The position numbers and the translations under genes are program-made. Positions 40,740 through 52,163 of a DNA stretch of 64,000 nucleotides are shown here, piece by piece (within the stretch, counting starts at the first letter, position 1; each line of letters starts with the position of its first letter). The notes below the pieces were generated by a model that was not told the DNA's origin, ran no database searches, and saw only the letters and a list, made by a program, of their open reading frames with translations. This DNA comes from Staphylotrichum longicolle. Its lineage: Eukaryota > Ascomycota > Sordariomycetes > Sordariales > Chaetomiaceae. The stretch spans positions 10,850,001 to 10,914,000 of the forward strand of contig JAHCVI010000001.1 of assembly GCA_019096155.1 (NCBI GenBank). Reading direction: 5' to 3'.

Positions 40740-41789
40740 TCAGCGGTCGGTGCGGGGTGCCGTCTGCTCAGCCCGGTTCCCCGAAGATGTGACATGGAGG
40801 CCAGTGTGTTCCGGTGGACGAAGGTCCGAAACGGCACCCTGCGGTTCAGAAGCATAAGCCTGTCGCTCTTGAGCATAGACGGCGACCCTGCTTAGCGTGT
40901 TCAGGACGTTTGAGTATCTGATTGAAGGCCGTGTGGTCGAAACCGGGGGGATGGAGGCTTGGGCTGGCCTTCGCCCAGACTGGAGCGCCCGCCGGATCAT
41001 GTCGTGGAGGAAATCAGGAATCTCGTCCCAGTGGCCCGCCCTCGCGGCCGCCATCATCCGTGGCGGGAAGATGTCGTCGGCCGTGAGTGTGTTGCGGGGT
41101 CCCGGAAACCGGGCAATCTGGTCTGCCACGTGTGGCAGCTCTCCTGATTCTAAGGCATGTTTCAGCCAGTTCTCCCATTCCTCGTCGAGCGGCATTGAGT
41201 TGTCCCCAGACATGTTCCGCATGGCGACCCGTTGCCGGAGCCGTTCGTTCAACGCCACGCCCACGCTTTCCAGCTCTCCGTCGCTCTCCTCATCTTCCTC
41301 CTCGTTGTCCTCCTCCCTCTCTTCGTCCGCGGCTGCTATCGGCTCCTCTGTCTCCTCGGAATGTGCGCGCAGCGACTGTGCCGAGTACGGATCGTCGGGG
41401 TCGGCGTAGTTCGGAAACCCGTCGGCCGTGGTGTCTCGGATCTGGATGCCTTGGTCGCGCTCGAAGCGCTCCTTGGCCCACTTTGTGCCCTCCCACTTTG
41501 TCAAACCGGCGATTTCGTTCGGCGTGAGGCGCAGGCCGTCAAAAGCGCGGAAGAGGCGGCGATGCCACTGCCAGCGGCTGAGGCGGATGCGGTGTATCGG
41601 GTGTGTGTAGTCGAGGCCTGGATACTTGGCTTCCGGCGTGTCCAGGTGGCCGTAGAACGAGTGGGTTTCGTGGCGGACCTCGAGAATCAGATAGCGCTGG
41701 AGAAGAGCCTGGAAGTCCTGGGGTCCCGACGGCCGGGCTTTCGGGAACATGTACCCGTAGACGAGCTGGTCGACGGGGCGGCCTTTCAT
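40740..41789 (-). CDS. Conserved fungal protein of unknown function
   Basis: Single exon, 349 residues, start ATG 41789. Seen: MKGRPVDQLVYGYMFPKAR, FQALLQRYLILEVRHETHSF, YTHPIHRIRLSRWQWHRRLF and RAFDGLRLTPNEIAGLTKWE, a block recalled from uncharacterised proteins of Sordariales. A strongly acidic segment (AADEEREEDNEEEDEESD) lies near residue 155, followed by a second helical block (EEWENWLKHALESGELP, RMMAAARAGHWDEIPDFLHD). The last 70 residues are disordered. No catalytic motif, membrane segment or signal peptide. Divergent from nothing close; 3.9 kb of gene-poor DNA lies upstream. Confidence 0.72.
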   Translation of the reverse strand: MKGRPVDQLVYGYMFPKARPSGPQDFQALLQRYLILEVRHETHSFYGHLDTPEAKYPGLDYTHPIHRIRLSRWQWHRRLFRAFDGLRLTPNEIAGLTKWEGTKWAKERFERDQGIQIRDTTADGFPNYADPDDPYSAQSLRAHSEETEEPIAAADEEREEDNEEEDEESDGELESVGVALNERLRQRVAMRNMSGDNSMPLDEEWENWLKHALESGELPHVADQIARFPGPRNTLTADDIFPPRMMAAARAGHWDEIPDFLHDMIRRALQSGRRPAQASIPPVSTTRPSIRYSNVLNTLSRVAVYAQERQAYASEPQGAVSDLRPPEHTGLHVTSSGNRAEQTAPRTDR

Positions 41790-44700
41790 CTTGGCGGCGG
41801 TGGTGTGTTATCACGGATTCGTGAGGGGGGTGCCGATGTGGCTGGACTAAAGTTCAAGAGCGTCGAGAGTCGGCGATGCGATGAGATCAAGCGGTGTGGG
41901 TTGTTGGTAGGGAGCGGCGCTCTCGTCTGCTGTTGTCGTAAGGATCGGCGCCGAGCAACAGGCAGGCGGGACGAGGGTGAGAATTTAGTTTATGGTCGGT
42001 GGTGGTGGCGGGAAGGCGCGGCACGATACGGAGGGCGCAGGAAAGAGAAGACGAGATTTGGGGTCCACGGGCGCGGCGGATTTCGGGGGGTTTCTTATTG
42101 TCAGAAACGAGGCTCTTGGGTGGCTCCGGCTGGGGCTGGGTCCCTGGGATCGGTGTCGGGTCGCGGCGGGGGGTCTGGGTTGCAAAGCGGGCGGTATTGC
42201 GACGGGCTTGCCAAGCGATGCCGGGGAGTGGCATGGACTGGCCTGTCTGGGTCTTTTTGGACCTGGAACGGTCGAGAAGCTAAAAAAGTTAAGAGCGCAG
42301 ATCCAATCAACTCAACATGGAAGCCTGGGTGGGACGGCCTGGATAATAAACGCGCCAGAAGCCTTTCTCCCTCGTTGCCAAAACCTTTCTCGCAAAACCT
42401 CTCTTGTCACGAGCGCTGTGTCCCAGCTGGACGGGCTGGGCAATGGCAATGGCAACGGGGGCGCTGGTGGAGGATGGTGCGACCACTTAGGTGATGGTCA
42501 GGAACATGCCTGCCCAGGCACGCCTCTATGCGCAATCCGAATTCGGTCTTTGGGGCTCGGAGTGTGGCTCCCTCCTCAAAGCCTCTCTGCAAGGCACAAT
42601 GTACTGTGTGAAGTGTGTATTTCAGTTGATGTACTTTGGACTTTGCAGGAGACGGGCAGCGATGCATGCTGTCCATGGGTCGTCTGAGGAATGCTGCTGG
42701 TCATGGCGACATGCCACGACAGCCCAATCCCTTCGCTGCCTTCCATTGCATCGGAATGCTCCTTTTGGGCCTCTCCTTTGCCTGTCTCTCAGTGGGTCGG
42801 AGTCGGATCGGTGGATACCGCCTGCATAGGTTTCTCCGGAAGATCGGGCATCCTGTGGATCCGCCCAGATTGACCCACCTGACGGCCCCTCCGCTGCCAC
42901 CCCCGTCTTTCTCCATCCCGACGAACTCCGCACCTGCGCAACTCAGATGCCGATTTGGGATCACCTGCAACCCATCACCCGCAAACATCAGATGACTGAG
43001 TGGTTGCCGAGCGTGGCACTTGCCGCCGCCAAGGTCAGGCAAATGCCAAAAGCTGATGATTTCTGATGAATCTCAGATAAGCTGTGGCACAGAATAGACT
43101 GCTACTGTGTACAGACCTTGCAGATGGCGCAAGCAAGTAGCGTTAGTTCGTTTGTGGGCTGCGGGTGGTCTCTGGCGGCTCCGATGTGGGCTGCGTCAGT
43201 CGGTCGTCTTCAACACCAGACAGCCTGTCCACCACAAAATCAAGGGTCACCATTCAAATCTTTTTTTTCTTCGTCTCCCCCCTCATCTCTGGACTTTGCA
43301 GGGCTATCCTAGTGCTTTCGACAACACAACAAATCAACTTCGACCCAATGAGATCCCCCAACAGCGGCAGTCATGAAACAGATCCCGCATAGTCCAGGAT
43401 AACTCGCCACTCTCTACACTAATCCTCGTCTGGCAGACATTTCTGCATGCTGGGAGTCCAGCCATACAGGCAGTTACTGGGACATGGGCCGCACTGGCCC
43501 CCCGGCCCGAGCCTGTCGCTCGCCCTGCACACCACACCATCGCCTTGTTTTTCAGCTGTTCTTGACACGGCTCACCCCAGCTCTGTTGCGGTTGAGAATG
43601 GTGTCTCCAGCGCTGCCGCCAAGTTTGATCACCAATATCAACAACCATGCACAATCTGGATTTGACCCGGCTACAGCGGCCTGAATAGTCTCTCTTCGAA
43701 TCACATCTGGCTGTGCGTCATGGCTCTCTCCTCTTCGCCAAAGGACCGCCGGACTCCTTCGTCTAGGAAAGCGGGGAGGGGAGGCCCGGCGCCGGATGCA
43801 GCCAGCCTGTCAGACAATAATCGCACCTCCTTCCGCTTCCAACCCGAGCCCATCGAGCAGTTGGAGACTGACGCAGCGGCCAGGTTTGCGGCCACCCCTC
43901 TAAATTCGCATCCTCCGTCATCACCTATCGACGTCCCCAAGCCCGCAGCACCCCATCTTGGGGGGTGGCCGACTTATATGGCTATACAGACGGCGTGCAT
44001 GGGCGCGTCCCAGGCCGCCATCCAATCAGCAAGTCACGGCGCAGTTTGGCTCATCCATCGGCCGTGGCCGCCTTCGACGCGGCCCGCCCTCCAACAGGTC
44101 CAACGACAGCAACCGAGAGCGGTGGGATGCATTCGGCAAAGTCATCCAGGAAACAAACGTGCCTGCGGGCCGGGGCAGGGGGTTGCACTGTCTCCCAGCC
44201 ACGGGCGCCTACCCGCCAAACACTCCAAGCCCGCTAAGCTGTGCCCGAGAAACGCATGGCTGCGCCGCTGTTTTGTTTGCTTGCCTGCCTGTTGGGACGT
44301 TGGGACGTTGGCACATGTTGTGTGTTTGCGCCGCCGCCGCAGTGCCCCGATACCCCCGGGCCACGAGCTGCCCAACTGCCTGCTTAGCGAGACCCGGACC
44401 CGGCCGGACGAGCACCCGGGTCAAGACACGTTTTGAACTCCGGCTCCTGACCCGGCCCTGCTTGCAACGCAACGCAACGCCACGCCGACCGCCTTTTCCA
44501 CGTCGGCAGCCCGCCGCAACGGGCTACTGCCACCCTGCAATCAAACCCCAGTTTCTCGAGAGCAGTCCCACCGGAGCAGGTCGATTGATCATTGGAGATC
44601 TGTCTCTCTCTCTCCCTCTCTCCTCCACTTACCACCATTCGCTTCCGCTGCGGTTACCACCGGGAAGGCGGAGAGCAAATCGCTGCGGTCAAGATTAAGG

Positions 44701-45679
44701 GGGGGTTGATCCCCTAGGCCGCCGAACACGGCCGTCCGGCCTCACCACACGGCCCTCCCAAACGGACCCACGGGAGGAGAAGGGGGGGGAACACAAGCAA
44801 AGTGCGGCGCTCGCGGATCTACTTGCCTAATATATCGCAGACCGGGGTGGAACGCACGATTTTTGATCACGGCCGGTGGCGCCTGGGGAATGGTGATCAC
44901 CAGAGGGAGTCCCCAGCCAGGACGCCATTCCCGCAAACCCCGCAAGCGGGCAAAGAGCTACCCCTAGTCAGACCGGCCTGGTTTGGGGACCTGCTAGTTT
45001 GCGCAAACCCGGACGGAGTTTGCGGAAGGCCTGGACGAGCTTGTGTGGTTTGCTAGCTTTGCTCGGCCAGGTCTCATCGGTGACGAGGGGAAACCGTCTT
45101 TCCCTCGCCGCGATTCGGGCTGGTAAGGGTAAGTACACAGTACCCGCATCTGTCAACACACAGCAATGCTGCGGGTGAGGCTGCTGTTCTGGCTTGCAGT
45201 CCCTTTCAGATCCCTTGCCCTCCCAACCGATCTATGCATTTCCTCCAGGCGCAATGCTCCAAGACGACGGAGGGCTTAGCTCACAGCAAGTCGTTTTCCT
45301 CGACCAGCACATGAGCCGAGTATCGTAGATAGCCAGTCAGATGGCACCGATGCTTCACTCCACGTCACAAGAACAAAAGACCACTTCGATGCATGAGATA
45401 AAGGATCTGTATTGACTCGCTCCGACCCGTATATGGCTTCAAGACGTGTGCCCAGAATACCAGCCCATTTCTTCCCCGAAACGCCAAAAAAGACACAAAA
45501 CCACATCAACCCAACCACCATGGCCATAAACCGCCTCGACCGTCCAGTCAGTCCATCATAGCCTCGTTATCACACAACCCCCTCCTCAGCGTCATATCCC
45601 AAAATCTCTCGTCCCGCGCGGGGTGACGCGGTGGTGGCAGCGGCCCATGAACGAGACCCCAAAGAGGAAGAGGTGCGGC
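41790..45679. other. Gene-poor 3.9 kb stretch
   Basis: No gene supported. The longest candidate is a plus-strand ORF at 43720-44436 (238 codons, start in moderate context), with a low-complexity translation and no domain; it competes with overlapping ORFs in other frames. CG-rich and CT-rich stretches alternate. It contains upstream sequence of the 41.8 kb gene and the 3' flank of the DUF7514 gene. Confidence 0.4.
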
Positions 45680-48037
45680 TCAATCCCGCTGCCATGTCAT
45701 CGTATCAGGATACTTTCTCCCCCCGACCCCCGTCACCCCCGACATCGCGGGGCTGGGCATCCGTTCCCTCTCCCTCTCCTGTCCCTCTCCCTGTCCCTGT
45801 CCCTGTCCCGCTCTCGATCGCGCTCCCTCTCCCCGCGGCAAGCGCTCCTCGCGCCTCCACCGCTCTGCCCCGCCGCCACCGTCATCTCTGACGAACCTGT
45901 CGCGTTCCCGGTCTCTTTCCCGCTCCCTATCGCGCACGCGATCGCGGTCGTAATCGCGGTCTCTCATCTCTCTGTCCCTCTCCCTATCCCGCTCCCGATC
46001 TCTCTCCCGATCTCTCTCCCGATCTCTCTCCCGGTCGCGGTCCCAGTCCCGCCGCTGTCGGTCCAGGCGGTCGAGGTCTGCATGGCTGCTCGTCCGCCGG
46101 TGGCTACCGGCCACGGCGCTCGCGAGGTACGGTCCGCGCGCGAAGCGGTGCGGGGAGAGGTCCTCGTCCGAGTTGCCACGGCGTCTGGTGGCGGTCGTGG
46201 GGCAGCGGTGGTATCGCGATGCAGCGCGGCCGAGGCGGCCGAGGCGGCGGGGCTGGGGGCCGAACGACGAGATGCTCTCTCTCTCCTCCCCTGCTGTCGC
46301 TGTGGCGTTCTCGTTCGCGCTCGCGATCCCTGTCTCGGTCTCGGTCTTTGCCGTAATCCCTCCGTTGGTGGTCGCGCTCGCTTTCGCTTCGATGGGCCGG
46401 CGGCGGTCTCGGTCCCGCTCCCGATCGCGCTCTCTGTCTCGGTCTTTCTCCTGAGATGGTGCTCCCTGTTGTTCTCGCGCGAAGATCTCCTGCTCGGCCG
46501 CCTTCGCTCGTCCTCTAGCTCGGTGTCGTCCGTGTCAATGTCGGACCATGACCGGCTTAGTCTCGAGCTGGGCAGAATGTCTTCTCTCGAGCCCCTGGCT
46601 GAGCCGCCCAGTCCATCACGTCTCCCGCGTGAGCCGCTGGCGCTCCGTGCTCGCTCGACTCCGCTGCCGGTTGGGCTGATGAAGCTGGTAAGCTTTTCCT
46701 TGATATCGAGAAGGGTGCTGCGCCGCTTGGTGTCGTCGTGACTCGGGCCGCTCCGGATGCCGTCAGATGGCCGAGGGGAGTGCATGTGTGACGACGGGAT
46801 TGGGGGCGGGCCCATCGTGGTACGGACGATACGTGGCGAGTCCTCTGAGCTTCCGGTGTAAACACGGCGTACTGAGATCGGCGGTGGTTCGTTGGAACGC
46901 TGCGTGCGCCGTGGAGCTGTGCGTGGGCTGATGGGAGTGGCATCCGAGTCGGATGAGCTGCTGTAGTGACGGGGTTGGCTGTGCCGGCGGCGTTTGGGAG
47001 GCTCGCGCTCGGGGACGAGGTGCGGTACCCGGACGGGTCGTGCCTCATGGGGAGAGTGCGGATAATCAGAGAAGCTTCGGCGGCGTTGGGCAGCGTCCTC
47101 CTCCGTTGACATGGTCTGACGGCGGACAAAGTGGTCTCGGTCTCGTGTTCGATCCCGCTCGGGCGACCGCCCTGTTGGTGTGGCGCGTGGGGTCGGGATG
47201 TGGACGTAGGCGACGTTAACCGGGCGAGCGGCGAAGTAATCGCGTGGTGTCGACGAGTTGACGCGGACATGTGTGTAGGGTACCTTGCGTTCAGCGAACT
47301 CCGGTTTAGGCGTCTCCTTGGGCGGCTCCTTGGGTGGCTCGGTTGGCTCTGCCTCGGCCGCCTTCAAGCGAGACCTTTGCGCGCACTCCTGGTGCCAGCG
47401 GTCGGTATCCGAGTCAGTCTCGGACGGGAAAGCCTCGATGGGGAGGTCGACGGGAAGCGGAGTGCCAGTGTCGGGATGCTTCAAGACCCAGTTGGCTGCA
47501 GCAAACTGTAATACGGGCACCTGTGTCTGGGGTGAGAGCAGGGTCTGCATCGTCTGCCAGTGTACGAAGCCCTTCACAGTCAACGCGGGGATAGATGGCG
47601 GTGCAAAGTCGTCGACGCCCGGTAGGAGGGAGTGCTGGCAGCCGAGGCCTTGGTAGACTGTCGAGATAGCCGGATGGGGCATATCGACAAAGAAAGCTGG
47701 GCGGGGTCGTCAGCATGGCTGGCAGCCGCGGGTCTCTCAGCAAAGAAGAGCTTACAGTCCCAGTCATGTCCAGCGCTCTTGTAGAAGGCGGCGAGCTTCG
47801 CAGGAGTCAGGTGCGTGTCCGACTTATCACCAATTTCCTTCACCTGGAACTATGGTCAGCATACTGTCTAGAAGACTGATAGTGCTGTTACTCGGGCCTG
47901 CGACGAACAATGTGCAATGCGATAGCCCTCAGGAGGGCGTCAAGCACTGGTGTTGGAGCTGGGATGGGCTTCGCCTTGGCAAACAGATAGCCGTAAAAGG
48001 CCTTGCCGTCCTTCGCTTCGCCTGATGAGGTCGCCAT
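45680..48037 (-). CDS. DUF7514-type protein with Arg/Asp/Glu-repeat tail, frameshifted
   Basis: Exons 47909-48037, 47756-47843 and 45680-47696. The N-terminal 130 residues (GKAFYGYLFAKAKPIPAPTP, LRAIALHI/VKEIGDKSD, HLTPAKLAAFYKSAGHDW, FFVDMPHPAISTVYQGLGC, FVHWQTMQTLLSPQTQ) match the fungal DUF7514 domain in order. The rest is disordered: Ser/Arg-rich blocks, then long RDRERD repeats, ending RKYPDTMTWQRD. Summed exons lack one base of a whole codon number. The frame shifts near 46445 (AAA where AAAA would continue KDRDRERD), and part of 46.24-46.40 kb reads better in a third frame, so more indels are possible. The called end assumes the frame closing at 45680. Function unknown. Confidence 0.65.
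45994..46033. repeat. 12-bp tandem repeat encoding Arg-Asp-Arg-Glu
   Basis: More than three units of CCCGATCTCTCT, read on the minus strand as repeated Glu-Arg-Asp-Arg in the DUF7514 protein tail. A recent tandem expansion is likely. Confidence 0.8.
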
Positions 48038-49147
48038 TGTTGGAATAGAACCTCATAGTCGCTGGGCATACGGCGTGGGAAAAGCGAACAGTAGCCGGCG
48101 GGCGAGATCGCAGGCCAAGGGTTGAATGATGAACGGTTTCCTGTCGTGGGGTGACACAACCGAGGAGGGGTTCGCGAGATGCAGGTTGGCGGTTCTCCCA
48201 GATATAAAAACCGGCTTCGAATTGCATGCGGTTAGCCGATCTGGGGTCCCAGGCTGCCGCGCGGATCTTGGATCTTGGATCTGGGTCTTTGGTCCTCAGA
48301 GGGAGCAAATCGGGAGATGCGCGACCGGATTCAACCTCAGTTAGGTTGACTTTTGCTGAATCGGTCGATTCCCAGGCAGATTTGAGTCACCTAGCCATTG
48401 ATGGTTAGGGCTGCAGCGGGGGCTGATTTAAGAATCTCCATCTGATCTGCTGCTGCTGCTGCTGCGGCAGCGGGCGGCGCTGCAGCAAATTCGAAACCAA
48501 CCAACAAGTTTGACGCAGGAAAGTGGCCAGGTTATTTTTTGGTGTGCATTAGTCTTTGCCGAGGGGGCAGTCGTCGACTCCTCGGTGAGGTGGGAGCTTT
48601 GCTGACGGTTGAGCAGTTGACACGTGCTGCATGCAGCCACGCGGTGGGCTGCCGCCCAACATCTCCATCTTCCTCTTGATTTTGTCTTTACCCGCAGGCA
48701 GGAACAGGCACACACAGGCGACCTCATATGATTTTGTGCAAGAAAACGAGGTGCTGGCCAAAGGCTTCAAGAGTGGGGTCTTCGGACAGTGAAATCCACC
48801 GATCTGTGTGGCATTGCCTGAACATGGCGGGCGAAGCTGCGTGGGTGGTGGCTCAGCATTTTGGTTGCATTCTCACTGTCCCGTCTCATTTGCTCCCACT
48901 TGTCGATGGTGTTGATGAGGCCTGCGAGGGATGACAGGGTTAGGGTTGAATAAGGATGCTCTCAGACACAGAGCATCAGACCAACCTCTTCTAAACCACA
49001 GTGCTTGGACGGTAGTCAAGATTCACTCGGGATCAAATGGCGCACTATCATCAGTATTATGACGAAGAAGCTAAACATCCTTTAGAGTTCATCCCGCTCA
49101 CGCGCCATGACCAGTTCCACCCCTCCCTTGCCCCTCCAAGCCTTCCC
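48038..49147. other. Intergenic upstream of the DUF7514 gene
   Basis: No gene recognised. Contains a CTG repeat near 48444-48462 and AGGGTTAGGGTT at 48936-48947. Confidence 0.45.
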
Positions 49148-49887
49148 CTATTCCCCCTTCTTCCCCCCAGGAAAGTACCTAAACGTAGGCAACTCAATCA
49201 TGCTGCCCGGCCCTGTCCCCTTCTGCAGGTCCTCCGCCAGCCAAGTCGTGAACCACTTGAACCCGGCCTTCCCCAACACCCCCTGACTCTTATCATTCCC
49301 CGTCGCCGTGACAGCAATCAACTGCTCCCTCACCCTCCACCCTCCCCCTCCACCTCCTCCCCAGCGTCCTCCCGTCAACCTCCAGCTCCACCTCCTCTCT
49401 CTCCAACCCCCCACCCCGTCAAGAACCCCCTCAGAAACTCCGTCCCCAGCCCCTTCCCCCAAAACTCCTTCCTGAGCATGTACCCGACCTCGGGCCAGCC
49501 AAACGCCGACCTCCACAAGTGGCATCCCCCAATCCCGATCATCTGCCCCGTCGCGCGGTCACAGATGGCAAAGTTGAACGTCGCCTCGTCCCTGGGCGGC
49601 AGGAAGGGGTCCAGCTTGGCCTGCGTCTCGGCCAGGTCCTTGTCCGGCTTGCCCAAGGCCGTCCAGATCATCACCTCGGGCTGGGTGCGCAGCTCGTGGA
49701 GCGCGGCCAGGTCGTCCTGGGTCAGCACGCGGAGGGTGAGCCGCTCCGTGGTGATGGGTTGCCGGGTCGCGTTGGGGGGGAAGGGCCGGCGCGGTAAGGT
49801 GGTGCGGACGCGGATAAATGTCGACGGGTCCGGTTCTGGGCCCGCCGCGGGGCGGGGTGCTGATGAGGATGCGGGAGCGGCGGCCAT
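49148..49887 (-). CDS. GNAT-family N-acetyltransferase, frameshifted
   Basis: Predicted acetyl-CoA-dependent N-acetyltransferase of the RimJ/RimL-like type. From the start at 49887: TTERLTLRVLTQDDLAALHE, MIWTALGKPDKDLAETQAKL, FNFAICDRATGQMIGIGGCH and EVGYMLRKEFWGKGLGTEFL, whose GKGLGTE is the acetyl-CoA pyrophosphate-binding loop. The frame then shifts in a purine-rich run (about 49330-49405 on the plus strand): EEVELEVDGRT is readable in a second frame and VREQLIAVTATGNDKSQGVL (residue block before the end) in a third, followed by GFKWF and a normal C-terminus at 49148. No intron with usable sites explains this. Several one-base indels in G runs would. Confidence 0.7.
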
Positions 49888-50582
49888 AGTTTGATGGTGG
49901 GAGGTGCTTTTTTTTTTTTGTCTAATCGCCGTGTTGTTCTAGGGAGATGGGATATGGAGGAGATGTGAGTCCGGAGCCGGGAGATGCTAATGGAGAGGGA
50001 AAAGGAGACAAGATAAGAGTTGATGAGTGAGCGTTCAGATTCAGGAACCTCGTGTTTGAGACTTGATACTTCAAATGAGTCACGCCATCCCCTCCTCCAA
50101 GGTGCCGCCTGTAATACCAGACCCCATACAGTATCCAGCTTCCCCATTTGGAGTAGGGAATGCAGGGCTTGCCTGACTTGCTTACGCAGTCCTTGCCCAG
50201 TCGAGCGCCCCTGGGGCGATTGGGTCCCGAGGCTCGCAGGCGACCGTTCCGGGCCGGGTAATACTTCACAATCGTCAACGCAGCGCGCCCCGAGACAGTT
50301 CTATACGGGCGCTCAAGTTCATTCTTGTGGTCGCTGCCTCGACAAGTCAAGATTCTCCCTGACATCGATTTCATCTCGCATTCAGGGGGTACCTCACAGG
50401 GCAATTCCTGACAACCACAGGAGCCAAAAATGGACTGATCGGCTTGCTCACAAACAGACGCAAATCCCGTGCTTGACCATTTATTCATTTCATGCTCGTC
50501 CGAGGGAGCAAATGCAGGATATCCCATTTTCCTAGTGAACACCTGAAGAACCTGCCAACCCCAACCACAACCATGAAACCGC
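49888..50582. other. Intergenic GNAT/eL20
   Basis: Leader of the GNAT gene with an A tract (minus strand, 49907-49919), and the 3' flank of eL20. No feature recognised. Confidence 0.45.
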
Positions 50583-51584
50583 TCAAGCAAAAGTGGACGG
50601 GCGCGTCGCGCTGAAGACCTTCTTGGTGCTGGTCTTGGGGACGCGGTGGGGCAGGGGGAAAGAGAGCTTCTTGGTGACGAGTTGCTTGATGTAGGGGCGC
50701 TTGATATCCTCGGTCTTCTCGATCTCGACAACGCGGAGGATCTGTGTCGATGTTAGTAACTCGAGGACGGGGATTTAGACGCGGGCGGTGTTCATACGTG
50801 GATCGACCTGAAGCGGGCACGGTGGCGGGCAGCCATGTCGGAGTAGAGAGCCTCGACGGCAGCGGTCCTCGAGGTCTCACGGTACTCCTTGTACATGTTG
50901 TGGGTGCCGGACCGCGAGTCGTAGCGGATCCAGACGCCGAAGTTCTTGACCTTCAGGGGGTGCTTCTCGGAGATCTGGCAAGGCGGTCAGCATCCCATGC
51001 AGCGCCCCTTCAAACCTAGCGATACATACCACGTTGACGCTGACGATCTCACCGGTGGCCTTCTTGACCTTGCGGAGACCGCGAAGGAAGTACCAGAAGC
51101 GGGACTTGGCAACGACCACATTGGGCGCGAAGATGCGCATGCGGTAGAGGCTGGGAGTCGGGTTGGCCTCCGTGGGCAAATGGCGCCCAATCACCTGGTA
51201 TTCCTGAAGACGACCTGGAATCATGATGTCAGCTTTCTGGCCTTCCATCGACTTCAAGCGTGCCGTAGAGAAATAGACGTGTCGTGAGAGTCAAGTTTTA
51301 GCGGTCGAGAGCTATCGTAGTGTCGGGTAGTCGGTGCTCAGTTGCTGGGTGAAATGAACTTTTCACTGCCGCATCGTTGCTCGTCGAAGCCAGCCCACGC
51401 CATCCTCAACACTCTCCAAAGCCGAATAGCCTCCCGGACCCCTCGGTCAAAGTCCAGTCTTTTCCAGTTACTGTCAAGTCGTGGTAGGGTGTAATCTTGT
51501 CGAGTATCGATTGTGCATTCGGGATGCTCTCGGCGCCGGGATCGCAACAACACGCATTGAGGAAAATGAGATCTGCTTACCCAT
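50583..51584 (-). CDS. RPL20: 60S ribosomal protein eL20 (L18a family)
   Basis: Structural protein of the large ribosomal subunit. Exons 51581-51584, 51030-51214, 50798-50974 and 50583-50741 give 174 residues, the usual fungal length. The first exon is just ATGG. Seen: GRLQEYQVIGRHLPTEANPT, SLYRMRIFAPNVVVAKSRFW, FLRGLRKVKKATGEIVSVNV, ISEKHPLKVKNFGVWIRYDS, and the end VPKTSTKKVFSATRPSTFA, all diagnostic. Introns fall at the phases expected and all joins close. Intron 1 is long (366 bp), as is common in ribosomal protein genes; I found no C/D snoRNA in it. It is divergent from the CSN12-like gene. Confidence 0.96.
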
Positions 51585-52163
51585 CTTAAAGAAATGTTAG
51601 AATTGTTCGACAGAACGTCTCTGCAATCGGTAGGGACTTACTGTGATTTTTTCCCGCTGCGAATCACGACGTCGTTGGGTGAGCTGTCGAGTCTTGAATT
51701 AGCGATCGCGAAAGCAGGAAAAAATTGGGTGCGCCTGGTTTAGGGCTCGCAGCGCTTGGGCCAACCACAACCCGCCAAGCCATATGTGGCGGTGCGAGAT
51801 GCTTGAACGCCACACATGGCGGGGTTGTGGTCTTCTCAACGACTGCGAGTTTCAGAACCAATCAGGTCAGCTTGGGCCCCACCTCTCGTTCGGGGCAGCT
51901 CTCTTTCTCATCCCTGCAACTGCAACAAGACACCGAAAGCCCAAACCATCTCGTTTCCATTCCCGAGTCTGTAAGGGGAGTTCATCAAAACTATTACCAG
52001 AATCTGCGAATTAAATACTGGTGGTTGTTAGAAAACAGTTTCATCGGCAAGCTCTTGGCACGACAGGGAACTACAGGCGGCGCTTTCCAACCATCTCGCC
52101 CGCATCTTTGAGAGCCTAGCGGGGCAACCACATCCCCAGCTGATTTGGAGCGAGTTGCCTCCC
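51585..52163. promoter_or_regulatory. Divergent promoter eL20/CSN12-like
   Basis: About 580 bp shared by two divergent genes. It contains a long imperfect inverted repeat at 51765-51832. In-frame codons just upstream of the CSN12 start have no ATG and follow a stop. Confidence 0.55.
51765..51832. repeat. Imperfect inverted repeat in the eL20 promoter
   Basis: Arm 1 at 51765-51792 begins ACCACAACCCGCCA and ends ATGTGGCG; arm 2 at 51809-51832 is CGCCACACATGGCGGGGTTG plus TGGT. They pair over about 24 positions with one small bulge; the spacer is 16 bp. It lies roughly 180-250 bp upstream of the eL20 start. Confidence 0.7.

Noticed and set aside
43720..44436. 238-codon plus-strand ORF in the gene-poor stretch
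   Set aside because: Low-complexity translation, competing ORFs in other frames, no family likeness.
51215..51580. Long first intron of eL20 as a possible snoRNA host
   Set aside because: Read on the coding strand; no paired box C and D with stem and no rRNA antisense element.
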